DNA from: JAIEPT01 sp038217425
Lineage (GTDB): Bacteria > Planctomycetota > Planctomycetia > Gemmatales > Gemmataceae
Length of the DNA stretch: 52,141 nucleotides
Assembly (NCBI GenBank): GCA_038217425.1
Contig: JBBQPM010000025.1
Location: forward strand, 1 to 52,141
Reading direction: 5' to 3'
The position numbers and the translations under genes are program-made. The notes under the pieces were generated by a model. It had not been told where the DNA came from. It saw only the letters and a list, made by a program, of their open reading frames with translations, and ran no database searches. This document shows positions 9,644-18,517 of this stretch, piece after piece. The stretch's first letter is position 1. Every line of letters begins with the position of its first letter.

Positions 9644-10822
9644 TCATTTCGCGTTGTACACGCGATTCGCCGCCGCGACTGCGGCACCCGGCGTCACCTT
9701 GTGGCCCACCGATTCCAAGCACTGCTCCAACGCGGCCAGGCACAAGAGCACGTTGCCCGGCCGCGAGTTGTGCCCCATCACGCCGATACGCCAGACCTTG
9801 CCCTTGAAATCGCCCAGGCCGCCGCCGATCTCGATGCCGAAATCCGCGAGCAGCTTCTTACGGACCGTCAAGTCGTCGATCCCTTGTGGAATCAGCACGG
9901 CGTTGAGTTGCGGCAACTGATGCCCCTCGGCCGCGGAATACTTCAGGCCAAGCGCCTCGAGTCCCGCCTTGATCGCCTTGTGGTTCTTCATGTGCCGATC
10001 CCATCGTGCCGGCAGTCCCTCTTCGAGCAAGATCCGCAGCCCCTCGCGCATGGCGTAGATCATGGTAATCGGGGCCGTGTGGTGGTACGAGCGGTCGTCG
10101 CTCCAGTACTTCTGCACGATCGACATGTCCAAATACCAGCTTCGGCTCGGCGTCTTGCGTTTGTTGATCGCCTCGACGGCGCGCGGGCTGAACGACACCG
10201 GCGACAGACCGGGCGGACAGCTTAGGCCTTTCTGCGTACAGCTGTAGACGGCGTCGATCCCCCAGCCGTCGACGTCGAGCGGGATGCAACCGAGCGACGT
10301 CACCGCGTCGACGAGCAACAGCGTATCGGTTTCGTGGCACAGCTTGCCGAGTTCTTCCATCGGCTGCCAGGCGCCGGTCGAGGTCTCGGCGTGAACGATG
10401 CCGAGCACCTTGGGGCGATGCTTCTTGAGGGCTTCGCGGAGCACGTTCAGATCGAACACCTGGCCCCACGGCGCATCCAGGCGGATGACTTCCGCACCGG
10501 TGCGAGCGCCGACGTCGACCAGGCGGGTGCCGAAGAATCCCTTGACGCAGGCGATAAACTTGTCGCCCGGTTCCAGGAGATTCACCAGGCACGTCTCCAT
10601 GCCGGCCATGCCGGTGGCGCTGACGGGGAAGGTGAGGCGATTTTGGGTCTGGTAGGCCTGCTGGAGCATCGACTGGACTTCGTTCATGAGAACGAGGAAC
10701 TGCGGATCGAGATGCCCCATGAGCGGCGTCGCCATCACGGAGAGAACGCGGGGATGCACGTCGCTCGGGCCAGGGCCCAGGAGCAATCGGCCGACGGGAT
10801 TGAGTTGACCAGGCAGTGACAC
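9644..10822 (-). CDS. PLP-dependent class V aminotransferase (alanine-glyoxylate / serine-glyoxylate type)
   Basis: The 392-residue protein has the fold-type I class V aminotransferase pattern. LLLGPGPSDVHPRVL opens the domain, ATGMAGMETCL is near residue 70, DAVTSLG sits near 172-178, and SCTQKGLSCPPGLS follows with Lys198 in the position of the PLP Schiff-base lysine. This is the alanine-glyoxylate/serine-glyoxylate/serine-pyruvate aminotransferase subgroup, which converts glyoxylate to glycine. The exact amino donor cannot be told from sequence. The start is GTG at 10822, with GAGG 8 bases upstream. It is transcribed away from the GAPDH-arsJ pair, with 246 bases between the starts. Confidence 0.88.
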   Translation of the reverse strand: MSLPGQLNPVGRLLLGPGPSDVHPRVLSVMATPLMGHLDPQFLVLMNEVQSMLQQAYQTQNRLTFPVSATGMAGMETCLVNLLEPGDKFIACVKGFFGTRLVDVGARTGAEVIRLDAPWGQVFDLNVLREALKKHRPKVLGIVHAETSTGAWQPMEELGKLCHETDTLLLVDAVTSLGCIPLDVDGWGIDAVYSCTQKGLSCPPGLSPVSFSPRAVEAINKRKTPSRSWYLDMSIVQKYWSDDRSYHHTAPITMIYAMREGLRILLEEGLPARWDRHMKNHKAIKAGLEALGLKYSAAEGHQLPQLNAVLIPQGIDDLTVRKKLLADFGIEIGGGLGDFKGKVWRIGVMGHNSRPGNVLLCLAALEQCLESVGHKVTPGAAVAAANRVYNAK

Positions 10823-11068
10823 GGCGGCGCCTCACGGAAAGAGAGTCGGGAGAAACGTTTCCCTCGTTGTACAAATCGGGCGCCGCCTGGCCCGATCATT
10901 TCCGCTTCTGGTCCGTGCCGCATGTGAAGATTGGCGGAAGATGGCGATCGCGCCTTTCCGAACCTTGTTGCACCATCTAGGGTGGGTGTGTTGCGCCCGC
11001 AGAATTCGTTGGAACCGGAGCGCCAGAGACGTGGCAGATAGGATGCCATCAAGGGTCGGGAGCGAACC

Positions 11069-12079
11069 ATGAAGTTGCGCGTCGGCATCAACGGCTTCGG
11101 ACGCATGGGGAGGCTGGTCCTGCGGGCTGCGTGGGGTTGGCTCGAGTTCGAGTTCGTGCACATCAACGAGATCAAGGGGGGCGTCAAGGCGGCGGCGCAT
11201 CTGCTCGAGTTCGACTCGGTGCATGGCCGATGGCGTCGCGAAATTCGCGCCCAGGAATCGGCGCTGACCGTCGACGGCGTTTCGATCGGCTTCAGCGAGG
11301 CCGCGACGATCGACGAAGTCCCTTGGCGCTCGCTCGACGTCGATCTCGTTCTAGAGTGTTCGGGGAAGCTGCGCACCGCGGAACAGCTCGAACCTTACTT
11401 TCACCAGGGGATTCACACGGTCGTCGTGGCGGCGCCGGTCAAAGAAGGTGCGCTCAACGTCGTCGTCGGCGTCAACGATCATCTCGTCGATGCCGCACAG
11501 CATCGACTTCTCACCGCCGCCTCGTGCACGACGAATTGCCTGGCGCCGATCGTCAAGGTGATTCACGAAAGCCTCGGAATTCGGCACGGCGTCATCACCA
11601 CCATTCACGACATGACCAACACGCAGAAGATCGTCGACGCCCCCGACAAGGACCTGCGCCGCGCCCGGGCCGCCTCGCTGTCGCTGATCCCGACCAGCAC
11701 CGGTTCGGCGACCGCGATTGGCCTGATCTATCCGGAACTCCAGGGTCGGCTGAGCGGCATCGCCGTGCGCGTGCCGCTCCTGAATGCCTCGCTCACCGAT
11801 TGCGTCTTCGAGGTCGAGAAGCCGACGTCCGCGGAAGCGGTGAATCGGCTACTGCAAGCCGCCGCTCAGGGCCCGCTCGCAGGGATTCTCGGCTACGAGG
11901 AACGCCCGCTGGTCTCGATCGATTACCGCGGCGACCCGCGTTCCGCGATCGTCGACGCATTGACGACGATGGTCGTGGACGGCACGCAGGTCAAGATTTT
12001 GGCGTGGTACGACAACGAATGGGGCTACGTCAACCGCATGGCGGAGCTGGCGCGGCTCGTCGCACGCCAACGACCCTAA
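11069..12079 (+). CDS. ArsJ-associated glyceraldehyde-3-phosphate dehydrogenase
   Basis: The 336-residue protein is a GAPDH. The NAD-binding start is GINGFGRMGRL, the active site is SCTTNC with catalytic Cys153, and the partner His180 lies in TIHDMTNTQ. The C-terminal WYDNEWGY motif is present. GAPDH can use arsenate in place of phosphate, giving 1-arseno-3-phosphoglycerate. The next gene, 13 bases downstream, encodes the exporter that removes this product, so this copy most likely serves arsenate resistance rather than central glycolysis. Segments such as VHINEIKGG and GVITTIHDMTNTQKIVDAP match the ArsJ-associated subgroup as I remember it. GGGAGCG precedes the ATG. No arsR or other ars gene is seen nearby. 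Confidence 0.88.
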   Translation: MKLRVGINGFGRMGRLVLRAAWGWLEFEFVHINEIKGGVKAAAHLLEFDSVHGRWRREIRAQESALTVDGVSIGFSEAATIDEVPWRSLDVDLVLECSGKLRTAEQLEPYFHQGIHTVVVAAPVKEGALNVVVGVNDHLVDAAQHRLLTAASCTTNCLAPIVKVIHESLGIRHGVITTIHDMTNTQKIVDAPDKDLRRARAASLSLIPTSTGSATAIGLIYPELQGRLSGIAVRVPLLNASLTDCVFEVEKPTSAEAVNRLLQAAAQGPLAGILGYEERPLVSIDYRGDPRSAIVDALTTMVVDGTQVKILAWYDNEWGYVNRMAELARLVARQRP

Positions 12080-12092
12080 GGAGAAGTGCTCG

Positions 12093-13364
12093 ATGTCCGT
12101 CTCCGTTTCGACGCCCCCCGCCGATGCCGCGAATCTGCGCAATTACATGCTCGTCACCGCCGCCTACTGGGCCGACACGCTCACCGACGGCGCCATTCGC
12201 ATGCTCGTGCTGCTCTACTTCAACAAGCTCGGCTACTCCGCGCTGCAAGTGGCGATGCTCTTTCTCTTCTACGAAATCTTCGGCATCGTCACGAACCTCG
12301 TGGGGGGATGGGTCGCGGCGCGGCTCGGATTGAAGGCGACGCTTTTCGCCGGGCTCGGCACGCAAACGGTCGCGCTCTTCATGCTCGCCGCCAACGCCGA
12401 TTGGCTGAGCGTTCCGTACGTCATGTTCGCCCAGGCGCTCTCGGGAATCGCCAAGGATCTGACCAAGATGAGTTCCAAAAGCGCCGTCAAGTTCGTGGCG
12501 CCGGGCGATTCGCAATCGACGCTGTTTCAGTGGGTCGCTGTCCTCACCGGATCCAAGAACGCCCTCAAAGGCGTCGGCTTTTTTCTCGGCGGACTGCTGC
12601 TGACTCTGTTTGACTTTCGCAACTCGCTGCTGATCCTCGCCGCCTTGGTGCTGACCACGCTGACGGCGACGGCGCTGCTCATGCGCGGCGACCTCGGCAC
12701 GAGCAACAAGAAGGCGAAGTTTCGGCAGATCTTCTCCTCGAACCGGGCGGTCAACCTCCTCGCCGCCGCCCGCGTGTTCCTGTTCGCCTCGCGCGACGTC
12801 TGGTTCGTCGTCGGGCTGCCGGTGTATCTCTCCACCGTGCTGAAATGGGATTTCTGGCAGATCGGCGGCTTCCTCGCCCTCTGGATCGTCGGCTACGGGC
12901 TCGTGCAGGCGCTGACCCCGACGTTGCTCAAACGCGTTTACGGCGACAGCGGCAGAATCCCCGACGGCTTCGCGGCGATGTTCTTGGCCTTACTGCTCGC
13001 AATCTTTCCGGTCGCCATCGCCTTCGCTCTGCAAGCCGACGTCGACCCCACCTCGGTTCTCGTCATCGGACTGATCGCCTTCGGCGTCGTATTCGCGCTC
13101 AACTCCGCGGTCCATTCGTTTCTGATCCTGGCGTACACGGATCGCGACAAGGTCGCCATGAACGTCGGCTTCTACTACATGGCGAACGCGTGCGGCCGAC
13201 TGGGCGGCACGATCCTCTCGGGCCTCCTGTACCAAGAATTCGGCCTGCCGGGCTGTCTCTGGGCGTGTGCCGTTCTCGCTTTGCTGGCGGGGATCCTCTC
13301 GTACGGACTCCCCGTCGCTGAGCCGACCGGCGTATCCCTGGCGAACCTGGGCGGCGACGAGTGA
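12093..13364 (+). CDS. arsJ: Organoarsenical efflux MFS transporter ArsJ
   Basis: The 423-residue protein is a major facilitator with about 12 membrane helices. Several stretches match ArsJ closely: NYMLVTAAYWADTLTDGAIR near the start, LFLFYEIFGIVTNLVGGW (about 50-70), QALSGIAKDLTKMSSKSAVK (about 112-131) and LTGSKNALKGVGFFLGG (about 150-166). ArsJ exports 1-arseno-3-phosphoglycerate made by GAPDH. That compound decays outside to arsenate and 3-phosphoglycerate, which gives arsenate tolerance. AAGGAGAAG lies before the ATG, and the gene follows the GAPDH gene by 13 bases, the classical pairing. No ArsR-like repressor gene is present in the window, so control is unknown. Confidence 0.92.
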   Translation: MSVSVSTPPADAANLRNYMLVTAAYWADTLTDGAIRMLVLLYFNKLGYSALQVAMLFLFYEIFGIVTNLVGGWVAARLGLKATLFAGLGTQTVALFMLAANADWLSVPYVMFAQALSGIAKDLTKMSSKSAVKFVAPGDSQSTLFQWVAVLTGSKNALKGVGFFLGGLLLTLFDFRNSLLILAALVLTTLTATALLMRGDLGTSNKKAKFRQIFSSNRAVNLLAAARVFLFASRDVWFVVGLPVYLSTVLKWDFWQIGGFLALWIVGYGLVQALTPTLLKRVYGDSGRIPDGFAAMFLALLLAIFPVAIAFALQADVDPTSVLVIGLIAFGVVFALNSAVHSFLILAYTDRDKVAMNVGFYYMANACGRLGGTILSGLLYQEFGLPGCLWACAVLALLAGILSYGLPVAEPTGVSLANLGGDE

Positions 13365-13442
13365 ACGCGAGGAGCCAACGTTCGGCGATTTCCTTAAAAT
13401 CTACGAACGAACCCTCCCCGACACCTCCGGCGCACGGCCTGC

Positions 13443-16400
13443 ATGAACATCGTCTTTCTCGATTTCATCCCCTGGGATTTCGACGTCGAAACCCCGCTGC
13501 ATCGGCCGCTGGGCGGTTCGCAGTCGGCCATGTGCTACCTGGCGACCGCGCTCGCGCGACGCGGGCATCGCGTCAGTCTCGTCAATCACATCGCCCAGCC
13601 GCGCCGCGTCGCCAACGTCGATTGCCATTCGCTCGGCAATCTGCCGGCGACCGTCCTCGGCTCCTGCGATGCCGCCATCGTCCTCAACGGCCCCGGCGAT
13701 CATGGCGCCCGACTCCGCAGCCATCTCTCCAAGAACGCCTTGCTCATCCTCTGGACCCAGCACGCTCACGATCAGCCGGCCATGACGTCGCTCGCCCAGC
13801 CCGAAATCCGCGGCTCCTGGGATTACATCGTCTGCATCTCCGATTGGCATCGGCACATGATGACGCAGACTTACGCGCTCGACCCGAACCGCACCGCCGT
13901 CCTGCGCAACGCCATCTCGCCGCGCTTCGAAAATCTGTTCGCGGACCAGGCCGACCTCGCCCGAAATAAATCGGGCGTCTGCACGCTCGCCTACACCAGC
14001 ACCCCGTTTCGCGGCTTGCAGCCCCTCACCGACATCTTCCCCGACGTGCATCGCGAGTTCCCGGCCACCGAACTTCGCATCTACTCGAGTATGCAAGTTT
14101 ACCAGGTTTCGGCCGAGCAGGATCAGCATCGCGTCCTCTACGAGAAATGCCAGACGACGCCTGGCATTCGCTACGTCGGTTCCGTGTCGCAGACGCGACT
14201 GGCCGAGGAACTGAAGACCGCGTCGTTCCTGGCGTATCCGAACACGTTTCCCGAGACGAGCTGCATCGCCGTCATGGAGGCGCTGGCCGCGGGCATGCAT
14301 GTCGTCTCGAGCCATCTGGGCGCCTTGCCCGAAACGGGCCTGGGGTTCGCCACGCTCGTCACGACGACGGACATCCGGACGCATGAGGAGTTCCTCGAGC
14401 GGCATCGACGGCAGCTTTTGGAATCGGTTCGTTTTCGCGAGCTGTATCCCGAGGCGTTCGTCGCCCAGCTTTGGCGGCAGGTGCAGACGGTGAACCGCGT
14501 CGGCACCTGGCAGGTCCGGGCCGAGGAATGGGAGCAGATTCTGAGCAAAATGATGCAGGCGAAGACGGGCACGCAAAACCTGAGCATCGAGCAGGCGCTG
14601 CAGCTGGGCTGGCAGCATTTGCAGCAAGGCCAGGCCGGCGTCGCGGAGAATCTGTGTCGGCAGATTCACGCCCATCAGGCGGGGCACGTGCCGACGCTGG
14701 AACTGTGGGCCAATTCCTTACAGCAACTCGGGCGAGTCACGGAAGCGGCGGAGGTCTGGGAGAATCTCGGGCTGGTGCTCGCGGAAGCGAAGCAGTTGCA
14801 GCCGGCGCAGATCGCGTATCGGCAGGCGTTGGCGCTGGATCCCCATCGCGTCGCTTCGTGGAACAATTTGGGGAAGATCCTGCAGGAGGACGAGAAGTAC
14901 GCCGAGGCGGAGCCGATGTATTTGCAGGCGCTGAAGTTGGCTCCTCACGAAGCGCAGATCGCGACGAACCTGGGGAACGTCTACGCCAGCCAGGACCGAT
15001 TGGCGGAGGCGGAGCAGATGCACCGGCGCGCTTTATCGCTCAATCCGAATCACGCCGCCGCGTGGAACAATCTCGGCACCATCTGCAAACGCCAGCTCCG
15101 TTACGTCGAGGCGGAGCAGGCGTATCGCCGGGCGCTGGATCTCGCGCCCGATCAAGCGCCCACGGCCTACAACTTAGGGAACGTCTGCTACCACCTGGAT
15201 CGCCTGGGGGACGCGGAGAAGGCGTATCGCCAGGCGCTCCAGCATCAGCCGAGCATGCGCGAAGCGATCATGGGGCTCTCCACGGTGCTCGAAACGCAGG
15301 GCATCCTGGGGCCCGCGGAGGAATTGAGCCGGGGGCTCTTGCGCGATCATCCCGATTACGTGCTGGCCGAGGCGTCGCTGGCCAACGTCCTCAAGTCGCA
15401 GGGGCGCGTCGAAGAAGCGTGGGACATGTATCTCCGCGTACACGCCAAGCTCCCCGACAACGCCGTCCTCGCCAGTTCCGTGCTGCAGACGGCGAACTAC
15501 GTCCCCGGCATGACGCTCGCGCAGCTCGAGACGATGCACGCCGACTGGGATCGGCGTTTCCGCAAGCCCTTTGCGAAGAATTGGCCCAACGACCGCGATC
15601 CCGATCGGCCGCTCCGCATCGGCTTCGTCTCGGGCGACTTTCGCTTTCATCCCGTCGGCCGCTGCCTGGTCCCCGTGCTGCAGCAAATGCCGCCCGGCGA
15701 GGCCGAGGTCTTCCTCTACGCCAACCAGCATTACCGCGACGAGGTGACCGATCTCCTTAAGGCCAGCGCCCACGGCTGGCGCGACGTGCCGCTCAAGACC
15801 GACGACGAACTCGAAACGCTGATCCGCGGCGACCGCATCGACGTGCTCGTCGATCTCTCCGGGCACACGGCCGGGAATCGGATCGCCGTCTTCACGCGCA
15901 AGCCGGCGCCGGTGCAGATCACCTGGTTCGGCTACGTCGGTTCCACCGGACTCTCCGCCATCGATTACCTCATCGCGGATCGCCATCACATCGTTCCCGG
16001 AACCGAGGCGCGGTTCCGCGAGAAGATCTTGCTAATGCCGCACACCTATGCCGCGTACGCGCCGCTGGTGAACCCGGGCGTCGTCGTCACCGCGGAGAAT
16101 TTGCTGCGCGAATCGACGCCGATCAACGCGCTGCCATGTCTGAAGTCGGGCGTCTTCACGTTCGCGAGCTTCAGCAACCCCGCGAAGATCAACTCCGCGG
16201 TCGCCGAGGTCTGGTCGCGCATCCTGAGCCGCGTGCCGGACTCTCGACTGCTGCTGAAGTTCTGGGGCTACGAAGATGTGCGGACGCAGGATCAGTGTCG
16301 GCTCCGATTCACGGAGCGCGGCATCGCCGGCGAACGCATCGTCTTTTCGGGCAAATCGCAGCCGCGCGAGATGCTCGCCCATTACAATCAGGTCGATCTG

Positions 16401-16730
16401 GCGCTCGATCCGTTCCCCTATTCCGGCGGCATGACGACGAGCGAAGCGCTGTGGATGGGCGTCCCCGTGATCGCCTGTCCCGGCGAAGTTTTTTGCAGCC
16501 GGCATGCGTCGAGCTACCTGCGGACCGTCGGCCTGGACGAGATGATCGCGGACGATTTCGAGCAGTACGAAGCGCTCGCGGTTTCCTGGGCGAATCGTCG
16601 GAAGGAACTCGCCGAGTTGCGTTCGAAGTTGCGCGAGCGGATGTGGAATTCGCCGCTCTGCGGCGCCGCCCAGTTTGCGAAAGACTGGATCGGGCTCGTG
16701 CGCCAGGCGTGGCGCGAAACCAGGTGGTAG
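13443..16730 (+). CDS. Glycosyltransferase-TPR-O-GlcNAc transferase (SPINDLY/OGT-like) fusion
   Basis: This 1095-residue protein has three parts. Residues 1-370 look like a GT-B glycosyltransferase of the GT4 type (PLGGSQSAMCYLATALARRGH at the start and SCIAVMEALAAGMHVVSSHLG near 275). Residues about 385-680 are tetratricopeptide repeats with many WNNLG and ALxLxP units. Residues about 715-1095 are the catalytic part of the SPINDLY/OGT family (GT41): GFVSGDFRFHPVG, DLSGHTAGNRIAVF, FASFSNPAKINSAVAEVW and YSGGMTTSEALWMGVPV. OGT-type enzymes move a sugar from a nucleotide sugar to Ser/Thr of proteins, using the TPR part to bind them. The extra N-terminal transferase domain suggests two successive sugar transfers, which is inference. 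It starts 78 bases after arsJ without a clear Shine-Dalgarno. Confidence 0.87.
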   Translation: MNIVFLDFIPWDFDVETPLHRPLGGSQSAMCYLATALARRGHRVSLVNHIAQPRRVANVDCHSLGNLPATVLGSCDAAIVLNGPGDHGARLRSHLSKNALLILWTQHAHDQPAMTSLAQPEIRGSWDYIVCISDWHRHMMTQTYALDPNRTAVLRNAISPRFENLFADQADLARNKSGVCTLAYTSTPFRGLQPLTDIFPDVHREFPATELRIYSSMQVYQVSAEQDQHRVLYEKCQTTPGIRYVGSVSQTRLAEELKTASFLAYPNTFPETSCIAVMEALAAGMHVVSSHLGALPETGLGFATLVTTTDIRTHEEFLERHRRQLLESVRFRELYPEAFVAQLWRQVQTVNRVGTWQVRAEEWEQILSKMMQAKTGTQNLSIEQALQLGWQHLQQGQAGVAENLCRQIHAHQAGHVPTLELWANSLQQLGRVTEAAEVWENLGLVLAEAKQLQPAQIAYRQALALDPHRVASWNNLGKILQEDEKYAEAEPMYLQALKLAPHEAQIATNLGNVYASQDRLAEAEQMHRRALSLNPNHAAAWNNLGTICKRQLRYVEAEQAYRRALDLAPDQAPTAYNLGNVCYHLDRLGDAEKAYRQALQHQPSMREAIMGLSTVLETQGILGPAEELSRGLLRDHPDYVLAEASLANVLKSQGRVEEAWDMYLRVHAKLPDNAVLASSVLQTANYVPGMTLAQLETMHADWDRRFRKPFAKNWPNDRDPDRPLRIGFVSGDFRFHPVGRCLVPVLQQMPPGEAEVFLYANQHYRDEVTDLLKASAHGWRDVPLKTDDELETLIRGDRIDVLVDLSGHTAGNRIAVFTRKPAPVQITWFGYVGSTGLSAIDYLIADRHHIVPGTEARFREKILLMPHTYAAYAPLVNPGVVVTAENLLRESTPINALPCLKSGVFTFASFSNPAKINSAVAEVWSRILSRVPDSRLLLKFWGYEDVRTQDQCRLRFTERGIAGERIVFSGKSQPREMLAHYNQVDLALDPFPYSGGMTTSEALWMGVPVIACPGEVFCSRHASSYLRTVGLDEMIADDFEQYEALAVSWANRRKELAELRSKLRERMWNSPLCGAAQFAKDWIGLVRQAWRETRW

Positions 16731-16739
16731 AATACTCTC

Positions 16740-17219
16740 ATGGCCAAATCCAAGAAGACCGAAGCGGAAGACATCAAGATCGTGTGCCGCAATCGCAAGG
16801 CGCACCACGAATACGAAGTCTTCGACGCCCTGGAGTGCGGCATCGTGCTCACCGGGACGGAAGTCAAAAGCCTGCGCGCCAACGTCGCGAGCCTCGAGGA
16901 GGCGTACGCGAAGATCGAGGGGCGCGAGGTTTGGCTCATCAACTCGGACATCCCCGAGTACTCGATGGCCCATCATTTCAACCACAAGCCGAAGCGGCCG
17001 AGAAAGTTGCTCCTGCACCGCAACGAGATCGAGAAATTCGCGGGCAAGGCGTCGCAAAAGGGTTTCACGCTGGTGCCGCTCAAGCTTTACTTCAAGGACG
17101 GCAGAGCGAAGGTCGAGATCGCCGTGGCGCGCGGCAAGCAGGATCACGACAAGCGTCAGGACAAGCGAACCGCGGAAGTGAAGAAGGAAATCAGCCAGGA
17201 GCTGAAGCGTAGGCGGTAA
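16740..17219 (+). CDS. smpB: SsrA-binding protein SmpB
   Basis: The 159-residue protein is SmpB, which binds tmRNA and guides it to stalled ribosomes in trans-translation. Characteristic segments are present in order: NRKAHHEYEVFDALECGIVLTG and TEVKSLR near the start, EVWLINSDIPEY and RPRKLLLHRNEI in the middle, then GFTLVPLKLYFKDGRAKVEIAVARGKQDHDKR and the basic C-terminal tail. Length is normal. The gene starts 9 bases after the OGT-fusion stop and may be read from the same transcript, though TAGAAT at 16733 could also be a -10 box. No ssrA (tmRNA) gene was recognised in the window. Confidence 0.95.
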   Translation: MAKSKKTEAEDIKIVCRNRKAHHEYEVFDALECGIVLTGTEVKSLRANVASLEEAYAKIEGREVWLINSDIPEYSMAHHFNHKPKRPRKLLLHRNEIEKFAGKASQKGFTLVPLKLYFKDGRAKVEIAVARGKQDHDKRQDKRTAEVKKEISQELKRRR

Positions 17220-17352
17220 AGATCCTTGACTCACTGTGGACCGCGGGAGGTACCTATCTTGCCTCCTCGGCACTTGCGCGGTATTCTCCGTATCCCAATA
17301 AGTTCGGGGCATGAAGGATTTCGTCCCGATCATCAAATCTCGGAAGTCAATC

Positions 17353-18342
17353 ATGTCCATCAAGACGAGGTGCCCAAACGCCGCTTGCGGCAAGGTCTTG
17401 GCCGTGAAGCTCGAGTTGGCCGGCAAGAAAGTCAAATGTCCCGGTTGCGGAGGGAGGCTGTCGGTCCCGATGGAATCCGCCCAGTCCGCGCCGGATCGGC
17501 CTGAGACGCGGAAGCCCGCTCGAGCTCTCAGGCAGGATAAAGTCCAGGCGGATGGAGTGACCCATGTCCTGTTCGGCGGATGTATTGCGTTGATACTACT
17601 CGCGGCTTTCGCGTCATGGATGTCGTGGTTATCGATCGCAGTGAATGAAGGCGAGAAACCCCTCGGACATCTGGTGCTCACGGGCGCCGGCTCGATTGCG
17701 CTCACGCCTGCCAAAGGCGAACCGACGATCGGTGAACATTCCGCATCGGGGAGTCTCGAAGGCGCCGTGATGCTGAGTCTTGGGATCGCGATGGCATTAT
17801 TGTTGGGCGCCGGCTACGCGGTTAGCCTTGCGGGCGTTCTCGAACGCAAGCGATCGGAGCAGATATTAAACGGCGTACTGCTCGTCGGTCTCGCGTGGGG
17901 AATCGTGCTAATCGTTTGGGGAGCCGGTTGGTTCGTGAAAATCCCGATCCTATCGCAAACGATGCAGCGGGAAATGGTCGGCGGTATCCAAGGGAAACGC
18001 AACGCCGAGTTTACTTACGCGCCGTTTCCAGGCCTCGGCTTATTCGTGATGATACTCTCGGCTCTCTTCATCGCCTACCTGTTCAGTCAGGTGGCGAGCC
18101 GGCTCAACAAGATTCGCAAGGATCTCTTCGTGGCTGAACAGATGAAGGGCGTGAGTAGAAAAGGCATCGAGGATCTATACATGGGCCGACTTCGCATTCG
18201 CATTGCCGAGGGCGTCGGACTGCTTCTGGGCGCAATCGTCGTCGTGATTTTCGTGAGGCCCTGGAACGCAGACGATCTCTGGAAGAGCTTCCAGCCGACG
18301 CTACTCAATCACGCCGTGCGCGTGATGGAAGTAAAGAATTAA
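17353..18342 (+). CDS. Zinc-ribbon membrane protein of unknown function
   Basis: The frame opens at 17311, but the ATG at 17353 is preferred: GGAAG lies 6 bases before it, and the protein then begins directly with the zinc-ribbon, as in the paralogue at 44541. Cys7, Cys12, Cys29 and Cys32 form the ribbon (TRCPNAACGKVL and KVKCPGCGGRL). After a short linker come about five membrane helices. One is near residues 75-100, followed by helices near 145-170, 180-205, 225-250 and 290-315. Between the first two is a stretch that may face the outside (GSIALTPAKGEPTIGEHSAS). Zinc ribbons of this kind are common at the N-terminus of planctomycete membrane proteins. The function is not known. The gene is followed by a terminator-like hairpin. 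Confidence 0.8.
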   Translation: MSIKTRCPNAACGKVLAVKLELAGKKVKCPGCGGRLSVPMESAQSAPDRPETRKPARALRQDKVQADGVTHVLFGGCIALILLAAFASWMSWLSIAVNEGEKPLGHLVLTGAGSIALTPAKGEPTIGEHSASGSLEGAVMLSLGIAMALLLGAGYAVSLAGVLERKRSEQILNGVLLVGLAWGIVLIVWGAGWFVKIPILSQTMQREMVGGIQGKRNAEFTYAPFPGLGLFVMILSALFIAYLFSQVASRLNKIRKDLFVAEQMKGVSRKGIEDLYMGRLRIRIAEGVGLLLGAIVVVIFVRPWNADDLWKSFQPTLLNHAVRVMEVKN

Positions 18343-18370
18343 GCGTCGCGGCCAGGAATGATGCAGAGGG

Positions 18371-18458
18371 ATCAAGGCGAGCGGGCGTAAACCCGCCATG
18401 GTCCCGCGAAGCGTTTGCAGGGCTGGCACAGCGGGCCTCTACCGCCGCTCGCCTTGAT
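18371..18458. repeat. Inverted repeat between two genes
   Basis: Two 14-base arms, ATCAAGGCGAGCGG at 18371 and CCGCTCGCCTTGAT at 18445, are perfect complements 60 bases apart. They lie after the zinc-ribbon gene. The purpose is unknown; a role at the RNA 3' end is possible. Confidence 0.55.
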
Positions 18459-18484
18459 GCGTCATTTTCTCCCGCGTGGAGAAT

Positions 18485-18509
18485 CAAGGGTGTCAAGACC
18501 CTTGGTTTT
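18485..18509 (+). terminator. Terminator-like hairpin after the zinc-ribbon gene
   Basis: CAAGGGT and ACCCTTG form a 7-bp stem with a 6-base loop, followed by GTTTT. It lies 142 bases after the rightward stop at 18342 and just before the end of the leftward HEAT-repeat gene. Confidence 0.5.
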
Positions 18510-18517
18510 GACGCACG

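Noticed and set aside
11069..12079. Housekeeping glycolytic GAPDH
   Set aside because: The gene is paired with arsJ at 13 bases, with no pgk or tpiA nearby, so a dedicated arsenate role is the better reading. It is not excluded that it also serves glycolysis.
14471..15760. A 429-codon plus-strand frame inside the OGT fusion gene
   Set aside because: It overlaps the TPR and OGT region in another frame, with low-complexity Ala/Gly/Arg composition.
16740..17352. A tmRNA gene next to smpB
   Set aside because: The 133 bases after smpB are too short, and no tRNA-like acceptor end or tag-peptide frame was seen.
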